A stretch of 64,000 nucleotides of DNA from contig NZ_FNTD01000004.1 of NCBI RefSeq assembly GCF_900104815.1, positions 1,302,001 through 1,366,000 of the forward strand. Direction: 5' to 3'. Source of the DNA: Streptomyces misionensis. Lineage in GTDB: Bacteria; Actinomycetota; Actinomycetes; Streptomycetales; Streptomycetaceae. Positions 53,866 to 62,600 of the stretch are shown here, in pieces. Position 1 is the first letter of the stretch; every line of letters begins with the position of its first letter. The notes beneath the pieces were generated by a model. That model searched no databases, had not been told where the DNA came from, and was given only the letters and a program-made list of their open reading frames with translations. The position numbers were made by a program, and so were the translations under genes.

Positions 53866-54084
53866 TCATCGGCCGGCCTCGGTGACGCCGCTCGCGAGCT
53901 GTCCCAAGATGTTCACGATCCCCTGGCCGGCCGGGGTGGGCGCGATCAAGACGCCCAGCGCCAGGATGATGACGGCGGTGGTCCTCTCCTCGTTCCGGCT
54001 GCGGGCCTGCGTGCGTCGCCGCAGCCGGAAGAACGCGATGACTGCGAGCAGCACCGCCACGTTGATGGTCAGCAACCGTCCCAT
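53866..54084 (-). CDS. Small two-helix membrane protein
   Basis: 72 residues from ATG 54084. Two hydrophobic helices (LTINVAVLLAVIAFF; AVIILALGVLIA) are separated by a basic loop. The GGGGAGG just before the ATG is unusually close, so the start may be a GTG at 54096. Function unknown. Confidence 0.45.
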   Translation of the reverse strand: MGRLLTINVAVLLAVIAFFRLRRRTQARSRNEERTTAVIILALGVLIAPTPAGQGIVNILGQLASGVTEAGR

Positions 54085-54231
54085 CCTCCCCCACACGACC
54101 GGCCACCAGCTGGGACGGCAGCACGCCAACCCCAGCCTCCTTATGTAGTCGGGCCTCAGTGATGTCGGGACCGGGTTGACGACGAATGGCACAAAGCCAT
54201 CGGGACTGGCCGAATAGCGCAGCGCCGCGCC

Positions 54232-54708
54232 TTACGCCTCCATCGAACGGTTCCAGGCTCGACGGGAGGCCCGGGTCGACCAGTTGGTCGGTCGCACCGA
54301 AGGAGTTGTCGGAACTTCAAGGAGCGAATGCAAGGTGGGTTGCGGCCGTGAGGCGGAGAAGGTGATGAGCTGGCGCGGTTTCAGACAGGTGAAGGCCGCA
54401 TGGATCCCGATCCCCGCGGCCACCGCGTACGGCGCCGTCTCCGCGATGAGCAGGGCGGGAGGGAGCGCGATCTCGGCCGCGATGACGGTCGCCGCGACCA
54501 TGCGCCAGAGGTGGATGTCCCGATCGGTGAGATTGCCCGCGTACCGGCGAACAGGCGCTGGCACGGCGTACTGGCGCCGGTACGGGAGCCGCTCCTTGAC
54601 CTGGCTGTCGGTGTGGACCCACTGGGCGAGGTAGAGACCGCTGTGGAACTGCGGCGAGCGGAGTTTCTGCCAGGCGGAGTTCCAGTAGATGTCGGTGGTG
54701 ATGAGCAC
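54232..54708 (-). pseudogene. Truncated HTTM/vitamin-K-carboxylase-like membrane protein
   Basis: SGLYLAQWVHTDSQVKERLP with AATVIAAEIALPPALLIAET and AAGIGIHAAFTCLKPRQLIT resembles the membrane half of HTTM-type proteins, but it stops matching after ITFSAS. The frame then continues with unrelated sequence to 54232. Only about 120 residues of the domain remain, so it is probably not functional. Confidence 0.4.
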
Positions 54709-54769
54709 GAGGAGGCACTGGGCCCAGCCTCCGCCTTTGGGGTGGCTCTCGGCACGCTTGAATGTGAGG

Positions 54770-55525
54770 GTGACGAAATGGGGGCGCCCGTACGTACTTC
54801 GGACCGCCGAGCTCCTGCCAGTACTCCTGGATCAGGTAGAGGCAGGGGCCGACAGCGAGAGGGTGTGGCGCGAGCTATGGACCATGCTGTGCATTGAGGG
54901 AGAGACCCTCGTCGCAGGGAGTCTTGCCGCGCTGTCACGTCTGGTCGCGCTCGCCCGGAGCGAACCGCAAGCGCTGGAGATGGCCGGGGCCATCGTGCGC
55001 AGCGCGATGACGGACGACCAGGGCGAACGCATGTTCGTGGAGAGCCCCGACGTCATCGCGGAGCTTCGGGAGCTGGTGGACCAGCGTCTCCAAACGCGTC
55101 CGGCTGACTACATCTGGGGCTTTCGCACCCTCCTCGCGATCGAGGGGCAGTTCCACTGGAGTGCCGCCCTAGGTGACTTCAGCGACGACTTCTACGAAGT
55201 GGCCTGTCCGCACTGCTCCCTGAATGTGACCATCGCCATCGGCGGATACGGGTACTACTCGGCCTGCCGAAACTGGGACGCGGGCGATGTCGACCGGCGC
55301 GACTTGCGGCCGGCGGCCGTTGCGGAGCTCGACGGCATGGGGCAGTGGATGTACAACCTTGCAGTCCGTGACGGCCAGGACCGACTGGCCGAAGGGATCC
55401 CGTATCTCATGGGCCGCGCGGAGTGTCCGCATTGCGCGAGCGTGTTCCGCATAGCGGACGAGTACACGGCCGCCAACCTCCCTCCACTGCTTCCTGTTCG
55501 ATCTGCACATTCCAAGATCGATTGA
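54770..55525 (+). CDS. Hypothetical protein with zinc-ribbon cysteines
   Basis: About 251 residues if started at GTG 54770 (ATG 54689 is also in frame). The N-terminal half is a HEAT-like helical array (WTMLCIEGETLVAGSLAALS). The C-terminal half contains CPHCSLNVTIAIGGYGYYSA and CPHCASVF, which could form one zinc site. Unknown role; its neighbours are defence-like or mobile-element genes. Confidence 0.6.
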   Translation: MTKWGRPYVLRTAELLPVLLDQVEAGADSERVWRELWTMLCIEGETLVAGSLAALSRLVALARSEPQALEMAGAIVRSAMTDDQGERMFVESPDVIAELRELVDQRLQTRPADYIWGFRTLLAIEGQFHWSAALGDFSDDFYEVACPHCSLNVTIAIGGYGYYSACRNWDAGDVDRRDLRPAAVAELDGMGQWMYNLAVRDGQDRLAEGIPYLMGRAECPHCASVFRIADEYTAANLPPLLPVRSAHSKID

Positions 55526-55660
55526 GAGACGGCTTCCTGAAGAGCCTTTTGTCCTCACCGAGTTGTTTGGTGGCGTTTCCCCGGCGTGCAGATCCGTGCT
55601 GCTGAGGCTGGGGTGGTCAATGAGGCCGCGTCGTGCGCGGCGGTGCTACCGAAACATGAC

Positions 55661-56325
55661 GTGACAGCGCCCGCACTCCAGCGACCTGCCCGATGCCCGC
55701 TGGGAGTTGATCGGCCCCACGCTCACCGCGTGGCGGGCCGAGCACAGAGGCAAGGGTCTGGACATCGGCCGTCCGCCCGAGCACGACCTACGCCGCCTCA
55801 TGGACGCCACCCTCTACGTCGACGTCGACCGCACCGGGATCACCTGGCGCTGCGTGGCGCACGGCTTCTCCCCTTTGGAAACCGTCTACGGCAACTCAAC
55901 GGCCTTTTGCGTCATTTGGCGCGTAAGCCGAAGGCCGTAACGCCGAGCCGAGCGCCTGCGTGCTGGACGCGTAGAGCATCAATATTTCCGCCAATGCGCC
56001 AGGCAAGCCAGGGCATCGATGCCGGCAAGAAATTCGCAGGCCCCAAGCGCCATATCGGCGTCGACACCCGTACTTCTACTGGCCGTCTGGGTCACCGCAG
56101 CCAGCGTCTGCGACAACCGGAAGCATCCACCTGCTCTCCCGCATCGCCACCGCCACCGCGAAACCTCGCGTGACCAAGGCATGGGTCGACACTGGCTACC
56201 GGACGAAGGCCGTCTGACCACGGTGCCCGACTCGGCATCGACGTCGAAGACGTCCAACGCGGTGGCGACCTTCGACTGGCTCAATCGACCTGATGATTCG
56301 TAGGCTCAGCCGGGAGTCGACTCCG
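55661..56325 (+). pseudogene. Complete but heavily decayed IS5-family transposase
   Basis: SSDLPDARWELIGPTLTAWR to GITWRCVAHGFSPLETVYG is the N-terminal part. QLNGLLRHLARKPKA and SQGIDAGKKFAGPKRHIGVD follow in another frame, LLAVWVTAASVCDNRKH in a third, and the end IDLMIRRLSRESTPA is at about 56287-56325. At least four frameshifts or deletions separate the blocks. Confidence 0.8.
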
Positions 56326-56377
56326 GCCTGAAGGACTCATAGCCGCCAGTCCACCTCAGACAACTCGGGCATCGCTA

Positions 56378-56782
56378 TCAGGCGCCTGATCGTCGAACCA
56401 CACTGACCCGCGCGTCTTCACCCCTCATGGCCTGCGGCCAGCGGTCATCGATGACCACCGCCGCTTCGCGGCAGGCACTGCAGGCGTTGTCCCGTTCCGG
56501 CATCCACAAGTTGTCGGACGGTGACATGTCGGCTTCCTGAATGCCACAAAGGGTCGCGCCGAAGGTGCCGAAGGCGTGGGAAACTTCGGCAGGGAGGCCG
56601 TCTGCGAAGGCCCTCTCCCAGCGCATCTCCATCGACATGTATGGCGGCCGCGCGATTTCGAACCACTTACCACCGACATGAGTGGTGGCATGACACCACG
56701 AGCAGGACCAGATGTCTTCCTCCCACTCGGTCGCTGGCGCTGGCCATCGCCGCATCGACCGTCCACACACATCGCACTCCAT
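56378..56782 (-). CDS. Small hypothetical protein with zinc-ribbon motif
   Basis: 134 residues. MECDVCGRSMRRWPAPATEW and WSCSWC give a CxxC...CxxC ribbon at the N-terminus, with another CSAC pair later. The family is not recognised and no catalytic motif is seen. ATG 56782 is the first good start. Confidence 0.5.
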   Translation of the reverse strand: MECDVCGRSMRRWPAPATEWEEDIWSCSWCHATTHVGGKWFEIARPPYMSMEMRWERAFADGLPAEVSHAFGTFGATLCGIQEADMSPSDNLWMPERDNACSACREAAVVIDDRWPQAMRGEDARVSVVRRSGA

Positions 56783-56933
56783 GAACGCATCCTGGCACGC
56801 CCACTAACCATGTGACCTGCCGCGACTAACCAAACACCCCCACAGGGCAAAGCGCTCTTTCAGCTCGCCGGGTGGTTCTGCCGCGGCTCGACGCCGACGG
56901 ACAGCGAGCGCGAAGGAGCAGACGAAGACGGTG

Positions 56934-58205
56934 TCATGGTGATGGCTCTGCCGGCGCGCCGCCACTGGCCGGTGGGCCGACAGCGGTTGCTGGCGCCGCT
57001 GGAGATGAACGAGCCGCCGGCAGCGTGGGGTGGGTCAGGGTCGGTGTGGGTGCCCCGCTCGCTTCCCCGGGGGCAGTTCGGTAGGCGTCCAGAGCGGACA
57101 GCCCTGGACTGAAGCCGGTGCCGACGAGATGGCTCGTGAGGCGCCACATGGCGCGTTCGTCCTCGACCCTTTGAGGGAGGGTGAGCCCGAACGCTGCGGC
57201 AAGGGGGTGTTGCCCGAGGTTGACCATGGCCCGGACTGCGCCCGCCCACTCGTCGGTGGCCACGACCGCCAGGCGGTACCAGAGCATCGTCAGCAGCAAA
57301 CCCGCGATCGTCACTGCGACCAGCCAAGGAGGCGACGCGTTGCCGACGGCGAGGTCAACGATGGCAGCCGCGACGACGAGCAGGTGCCCGTAGAGCAAGC
57401 TGATGAAGAAGTCGACGCTCATCCGGGCGTCATCGGTCTGCTGGCGTGCCGAATCCGGGGCGGCAGCGTTTAGTTCGTGCCAGAGCACCTGTGAGTCGAG
57501 CCGGAAGCGGTCGTAGCCGTACTCCTCGAAACGCCGAATGGCGTTCCCGAGTTGTGTCGGGGCGACCTGTCGATCGTCCAACGGGTAGCGGTGCAGCCGC
57601 TCCTTGAGCAGCGCGAACCAGACCTCCCCCTTGTTGGCGTCCGTGGCGAGGTGGCGGCTGATGATCGGGTGGGCGCGAAAGGCAGCGAGCACCGGCTGGT
57701 CGGCAACGGTCAGACAACCAGCACGTTCATGCCTGGCCAAGGCCAGCGTCCACGCGGTTGCGCAGAAGGTGCTTGCGGGCCACATGTTGTCGGCGTCGCG
57801 CCGCGGCCAACCGTTGGGGCCAACCGAGAAAACCTTCGAGGCAAGCACGACGGCAAGTTCCCTCTTGAGGCAGCCCATCAAATCCAGGATCCGGAAGCCT
57901 TTGTCAGCGAGCGTCCCGGCGCGGTCTTCGTTTAGTGCGAGGAACGCGCCGAGAGCAACCCATAGGTGTGAACGGTCCCCTGGGTACGAACTCCTGAAAT
58001 CACCAGAGGCCATCTCGGCCCAAACGGGCAGAACGCTCCGCATGCTGGCGTTGGAATCGTCCATTACACCGCTGAACAAGGCCAACTTGGCATCGGCTTC
58101 CTCACTCTTCGTGTGTGAAATAGCGATGTCCTTCGGCCGATCTAACGCGTGGGCGGCAGCCTCATGGACGGTTCGAACTGCACGCTCAGCTTCTTCTGCT
58201 TCCAT
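56934..58205 (-). CDS. Membrane protein of unknown function with large soluble N-terminal domain
   Basis: 423 residues from ATG 58205. The first 270 residues are soluble and helical (AERAVRTVHEAAAHALDRPK). Two TM helices follow (FFISLLYGHLLVVAAAIVDL; WLVAVTIAGLLLTMLWYRLA), and then a proline/alanine-rich tail. The 2-TM layout resembles membrane effectors of anti-phage systems, but no homologous domain can be named. It is not in an operon. Confidence 0.6.
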   Translation of the reverse strand: MEAEEAERAVRTVHEAAAHALDRPKDIAISHTKSEEADAKLALFSGVMDDSNASMRSVLPVWAEMASGDFRSSYPGDRSHLWVALGAFLALNEDRAGTLADKGFRILDLMGCLKRELAVVLASKVFSVGPNGWPRRDADNMWPASTFCATAWTLALARHERAGCLTVADQPVLAAFRAHPIISRHLATDANKGEVWFALLKERLHRYPLDDRQVAPTQLGNAIRRFEEYGYDRFRLDSQVLWHELNAAAPDSARQQTDDARMSVDFFISLLYGHLLVVAAAIVDLAVGNASPPWLVAVTIAGLLLTMLWYRLAVVATDEWAGAVRAMVNLGQHPLAAAFGLTLPQRVEDERAMWRLTSHLVGTGFSPGLSALDAYRTAPGEASGAPTPTLTHPTLPAARSSPAAPATAVGPPASGGAPAEPSP

Positions 58206-58819
58206 GGGGCACGACCGTACTGTCAGCCCGGCTGCGGAGCAGGGGCGCCGACGGCCGGGCATGCCTTTCGACGGCACCTCGTCGTCGCGCGGCGATGCGG
58301 CGGGGGATACGGCAGGCGTCGTTTCCGGCACTCCGGCCTTGTTCGTGACGCCGGATCCCGGGGCAACCCTGGATGATCGGACGGCCTCCGCGTACCGCGG
58401 TCCCCGCCGTGCCCCCTGGTCACGTCAGCCCCGTGTCATTCGAAGATCAGCGGTTCTTGCCAGCATGGGCCGCAACAGGCCCGCACGCCCCGTGAGTGGT
58501 CGCTCGGCTCGGAACAGCACGTCGGTATGCCCGCACCCCGGCTCGGAAATGGGATGAGTTCAGGTCATGGCCTCCGCACCGCCCGTCGTCCTCGTCGGCC
58601 TGCGCCTGTCGGACGAGTGCGTCCGTGAGTACGTCGAGCTGTGCGCGGCCTGGCCCGTACCCCGTGTGCCGTCGACCACCGGTGGCGAGGGGTGTGCACC
58701 GAGGTTCGTGCGTCGAGCAGTGGACGCCACGACGCGGGCGACGTGCCGCCGGCACCGGGGCGGGCGTGGTGTACATGCTGGCCGGCTCCGTCGTCATCCG
58801 TGTCAGGGAGATTCCCGCC
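58206..58819. other. Intergenic region ahead of the thioesterase-NRPS cluster
   Basis: About 600 bp. An open frame from 58567 looks protein-like for 40 codons but lacks family resemblance. The promoter of the thioesterase-NRPS operon is expected here. Confidence 0.4.
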
Positions 58820-59626
58820 ATGACCTCCATGCCCCTGCCCACCGACATGTCCGCTCCCGGGCGCTGGTTCCACCCGCTGGAGGCGGACCGGGACGCCTCC
58901 GTCCTGCTGTTCCTGCTGCCGCACGCGGGCGGTGGCGCGGCGATGTTCCGTGACTGGCTGCCGCTGCTGCCGTCCGACGTCGCGCCGCGTGCCCTCACCT
59001 CGCCCGGCCGGGACGCGCGCCTGGCCGAGCCGCCGTTGCGGGACTGGGACGCCCTCTACGGCGCCGTGCACGACGCGGTCGTCGGCGAGTTGGACGGGCG
59101 GCCGTACGCCGTCTTCGGGCACTGCCTGGGGGCACACCTCGCGTTCCGTCTCGCCGGCCGCCTCGTGGCCGAGGGCCGGCCGGCGCCGGTGCTGCTCGGG
59201 GTGTCCGGCTGGGCGCCGCGCGGTTTCTTCCGGGCGACCCTGGCGGACAGCGAGATGCCGGAGGCCGATCTGCTCGCCCATGTCCGGCGCCTCGGTTCGT
59301 TCCCGGAGGAGATCCAGCGCGACCCGGCGCTGCTGGCCCGGGTGCTGCCCGCGCTGCGGGCGGATCTGCGGGTGGCCGCGACCTTCACCGACGACGGCGC
59401 GGAGGTCACCTGCCCGCTGGTCTCCTACGGCGGCGACGCCGACCCGCTGATGGTGGAGCCCGACGCGATGACGCACTGGGCCGACCGCACCTCCCACTAC
59501 CTCGGCCACACCTGGCTCCCGGGCGGTCACTTCTTCCCCGAGGAGCACGCCGCCGAGATCGCGCCGCACTTCGTCCGGATGCTGCGCGCCGTGCACACAC
59601 CCCCGACTCCCCGACTGTCCGCGTAA
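58820..59626 (+). CDS. Type II thioesterase with Cys nucleophile
   Basis: 268 residues of alpha/beta-hydrolase fold. LLFLLPHAGGGAAMFRDWLP is the N-terminal TEII signature. The elbow reads VFGHCLGAHLAF, with Cys where most TEII enzymes have Ser (GHSMG). Asp is in GGDADPLM and His in LPGGHFFPEEH. TEII enzymes remove wrong or stalled acyl groups from carrier proteins. It lies 47 bp upstream of the NRPS gene in the same direction. The start has GGGAG about 8 bases before the ATG. Confidence 0.88.
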   Translation: MTSMPLPTDMSAPGRWFHPLEADRDASVLLFLLPHAGGGAAMFRDWLPLLPSDVAPRALTSPGRDARLAEPPLRDWDALYGAVHDAVVGELDGRPYAVFGHCLGAHLAFRLAGRLVAEGRPAPVLLGVSGWAPRGFFRATLADSEMPEADLLAHVRRLGSFPEEIQRDPALLARVLPALRADLRVAATFTDDGAEVTCPLVSYGGDADPLMVEPDAMTHWADRTSHYLGHTWLPGGHFFPEEHAAEIAPHFVRMLRAVHTPPTPRLSA

Positions 59627-59673
59627 CGCGGGCGGACGCCCCCGGCCCCGCCTCCGCATCCCTTGGTGTGATC

Positions 59674-62600
59674 ATGAACTTAGAAGACCGATTCTCCCCC
59701 TCCCCCGCGGCCGCCGCACCGGCGCCGGGGCCCGACGCGTCGCCCGGCCCCGGGTTGCTCCCGCTGACCGCCTACCAGCGGGACGTGTGGGTCGCGGCCG
59801 AACTCCACCCGGACGACCCGCAGTTCAACTGCTGTCTGACCGAACGTCTCACCGGGCCCGTGGACCGGCGGGTGCTAATGGCGAGCGCCGACGCGGTGCT
59901 CGCCCGGCACGACGCGCTGCGGCTGTGCTTCGAGGAGCAGGACGGGACGCCCGTACAGTGGGTCGGCGCCGAGGCGCCCACGGTGCGGCAGCTCGACCTG
60001 TCGCACGAGGAGGACCCGGCAGCGGCCTGCTCCGCGTGGCTGGAGGCCGACCTGCTGCGCGCGCTGCCGTTGCGGGACGGGCCGCCGGTCCGGGCCACCC
60101 TGCTGGTGGAGGGACCCGACACGGTCGTCCTGCGGCTGACGATGCACCATCTGGTCGCGGACGGCTGGACCTGCAACCGGGTGAGCCAGGAGATCTTCGC
60201 GGAGTACGGGCGCCGCCGCGCCGGGACCCCGGCGCCCGCCGCGGACTCCGTCCCGGTCGCCGGCTTCCTCGCCGAGGAAGCCCGCTACCGGGCCGGCGAG
60301 GACTTCGCCGACGACCTCGCGTACCACCGCGCCGCGCTCGCCGACGCCGGCACCGCGCTGTTCACACGCCGGGCGCCGAGCGGCGAGCGGCGCCGGGGCA
60401 TCGTGACGGTGCCGGTCGACAGCGCGCTGGTGCGGCGCGTCCGGGCCGCCGGTCACTCCCCCTTCGCGTACGTCGCGGCCGTCCTCGGCGGGCTGCTCAC
60501 CCGGCTGCACGGCAGCGACGACATCGTTCTCGGCATCCCGCTGCTGAACCGCGCCGGCTGGCAGGCGGCGCCGCTCGGGCAGCTCGCCAACACCCTGCCG
60601 TTGCCGCTGCCGCGCCCCGGGGCCCGCCCGGTCGGCGACCTGGTGCGCGAGACCCGCACGGCGATCCGGGAGCTGCAGCGGCACGAACGGCTCGCCCTCG
60701 GCGACCTGCTGACCGGTCTGGCCGCAGACGGCGCGGGCGGTTCCCGGCAGTTGTTCGACGTGACGCTCTCCTATCTGCGCTACGAGCGGCCCGCCGTCGT
60801 CGGCGGGGTGCGGCGCGAGACCGGCATGCGGACGCCGGGGTACGACCAGTCCGCGCTCAACGTCTTCGTGCGGGACTTCAACGACGTCCCGGGCATGGAG
60901 ATCGACCTGGTGTACGCGCTGGACGTGTTCGACGAGGACCTGCCGATCGAGGCGGTGGCCCGGCAGCTGCGGCGGCTGCTCGCGGGCTGCCTGGACGATC
61001 CGGCGGCGCCGCTGTCCACGGTGCCGGTGACCAGCGCGGAGGAACGGGACGCCCTGCTCGCCCTGGGCCGGGGCCCCGCCGCTCCGGAACGCGAGCCCGG
61101 CACCCTGCACGGACTCTTCGAGCGGCGGTGCGCCCGGCAGCCGCGGGCCCTGGCGGTCATGGACGCCGCCACCGGCCGCTCGCTGACCTACGGGGAGCTG
61201 GAGCGCCGCGCCAACCGTGTCGCCCGGGGCCTGCGCGCGGCCGGTGTCGGCGACGGGGACCGGGTGGCGGTGGCGCTGCGCCGCGGGCCGGACCTCATGG
61301 CGGCCCTGTTCGGCGTGCTCAAGGCCGGGGCCGCGTACGTGCCGGTGGATCCGGACTACCCGGCCGGACGGATCACGCACATGCTCGACGACAGCCGGGC
61401 CGCCGCGGTGCTGCTGGACGACGCGGGCGCCGGGGAGCCGTGGGCGGCCGGGCGGCCGCACGCGTACCGGGTGGCCGAGCTGGAGGCGGGGCAGGACGAC
61501 ACCCCTCCCGTCACCGGCGCCGGCCCGGACTCCCTCGCCTATGTGATCTACACCTCCGGGTCGACCGGCCGGCCCAAGGGCGTGATGATCGAACACCGGT
61601 CCGCGGTCAACCGTCTCGCCTGGATGCAGCGGCTGTACCCGGTGGGCGCGGGCGACGTGCTGCTCCAGAAGACCCCGGTCTCCTTCGACGTGTCGGTGTG
61701 GGAGCTGTTCTGGTGGGCCGCCGAGGGCGCCCGGCTGGTGCTGCTGCCGCCCGGGGCCGAGAAGGACCCCCGGGAGGTGGCCCGCGCGGTGCGCGACCAC
61801 GGCGTCACCGTCCTGCACTTCGTCCCCTCCATGCTCGGCCCCTTCCTCGATCTGGGAGGGCAGGGGTCGTCCTCGCTGCGGTACGTCTTCTGCAGCGGCG
61901 AGGCCCTGCCGCCCGGACACGTGGAACGCTTCGCGCGCACCTTCCGTCCGGGTCCCGCCGGGCCGCCGCGGCTGGTGAACCTGTACGGGCCCACCGAGGC
62001 CGCGGTGGACGTGACGGCGTACGACTGCCCCGGCGACCCGGCGGCCGCGGTGCGCCGGGTGCCCATCGGCCGGCCGGTGGACAACACCTGGCTGTACGTC
62101 CTGGACGAGCACGGCCGGTTGCAGCCCGCGGGCGTCCCCGGGGAGTTGTGCATCGGGGGCGTGCAGGTCGCCCGCGGCTACCTGGGGCTGCCCCGGCTCA
62201 CCGAGGAGCGGTTCACCGCCGACCCGTTCGTGCCCGGCGGCCGGATCTACCGCACCGGGGACGTCGCCCGCTGGCTCGCCGACGGCACCCTGGAGTACCT
62301 CGGCCGCTCGGACGGCCAGGTGAAGATCCGGGGCAACCGGGTGGAGACCGGCGAGGTCGCCGCCGCGCTGCGCGAACTGCCCGGGGTGCGGGACGCGGTG
62401 GTCACCGTCACCGGCTCCGGGGGCGGCGCCCGGCTGACCGCCTACTACGTGGCCGGCGACGGTGATCCGGGGGCGGACCGGCTCCGCGCCGCGCTCCTCG
62501 CCCGGCTCCCGGCGTTCATGGTGCCGTCCCTGCTGTGCCGGATCGACCGGGTGCCGCTCACCCCGAGCGGCAAGACCGACCTGCGGGCCCTGCCCGACCC

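Noticed and set aside
58567..58953. Frame starting MASAPPVVLVGLRLSDE
   Set aside because: The first 40 codons look acceptable, then low-complexity R/H-rich sequence overlaps the thioesterase start; kept only as a comment.
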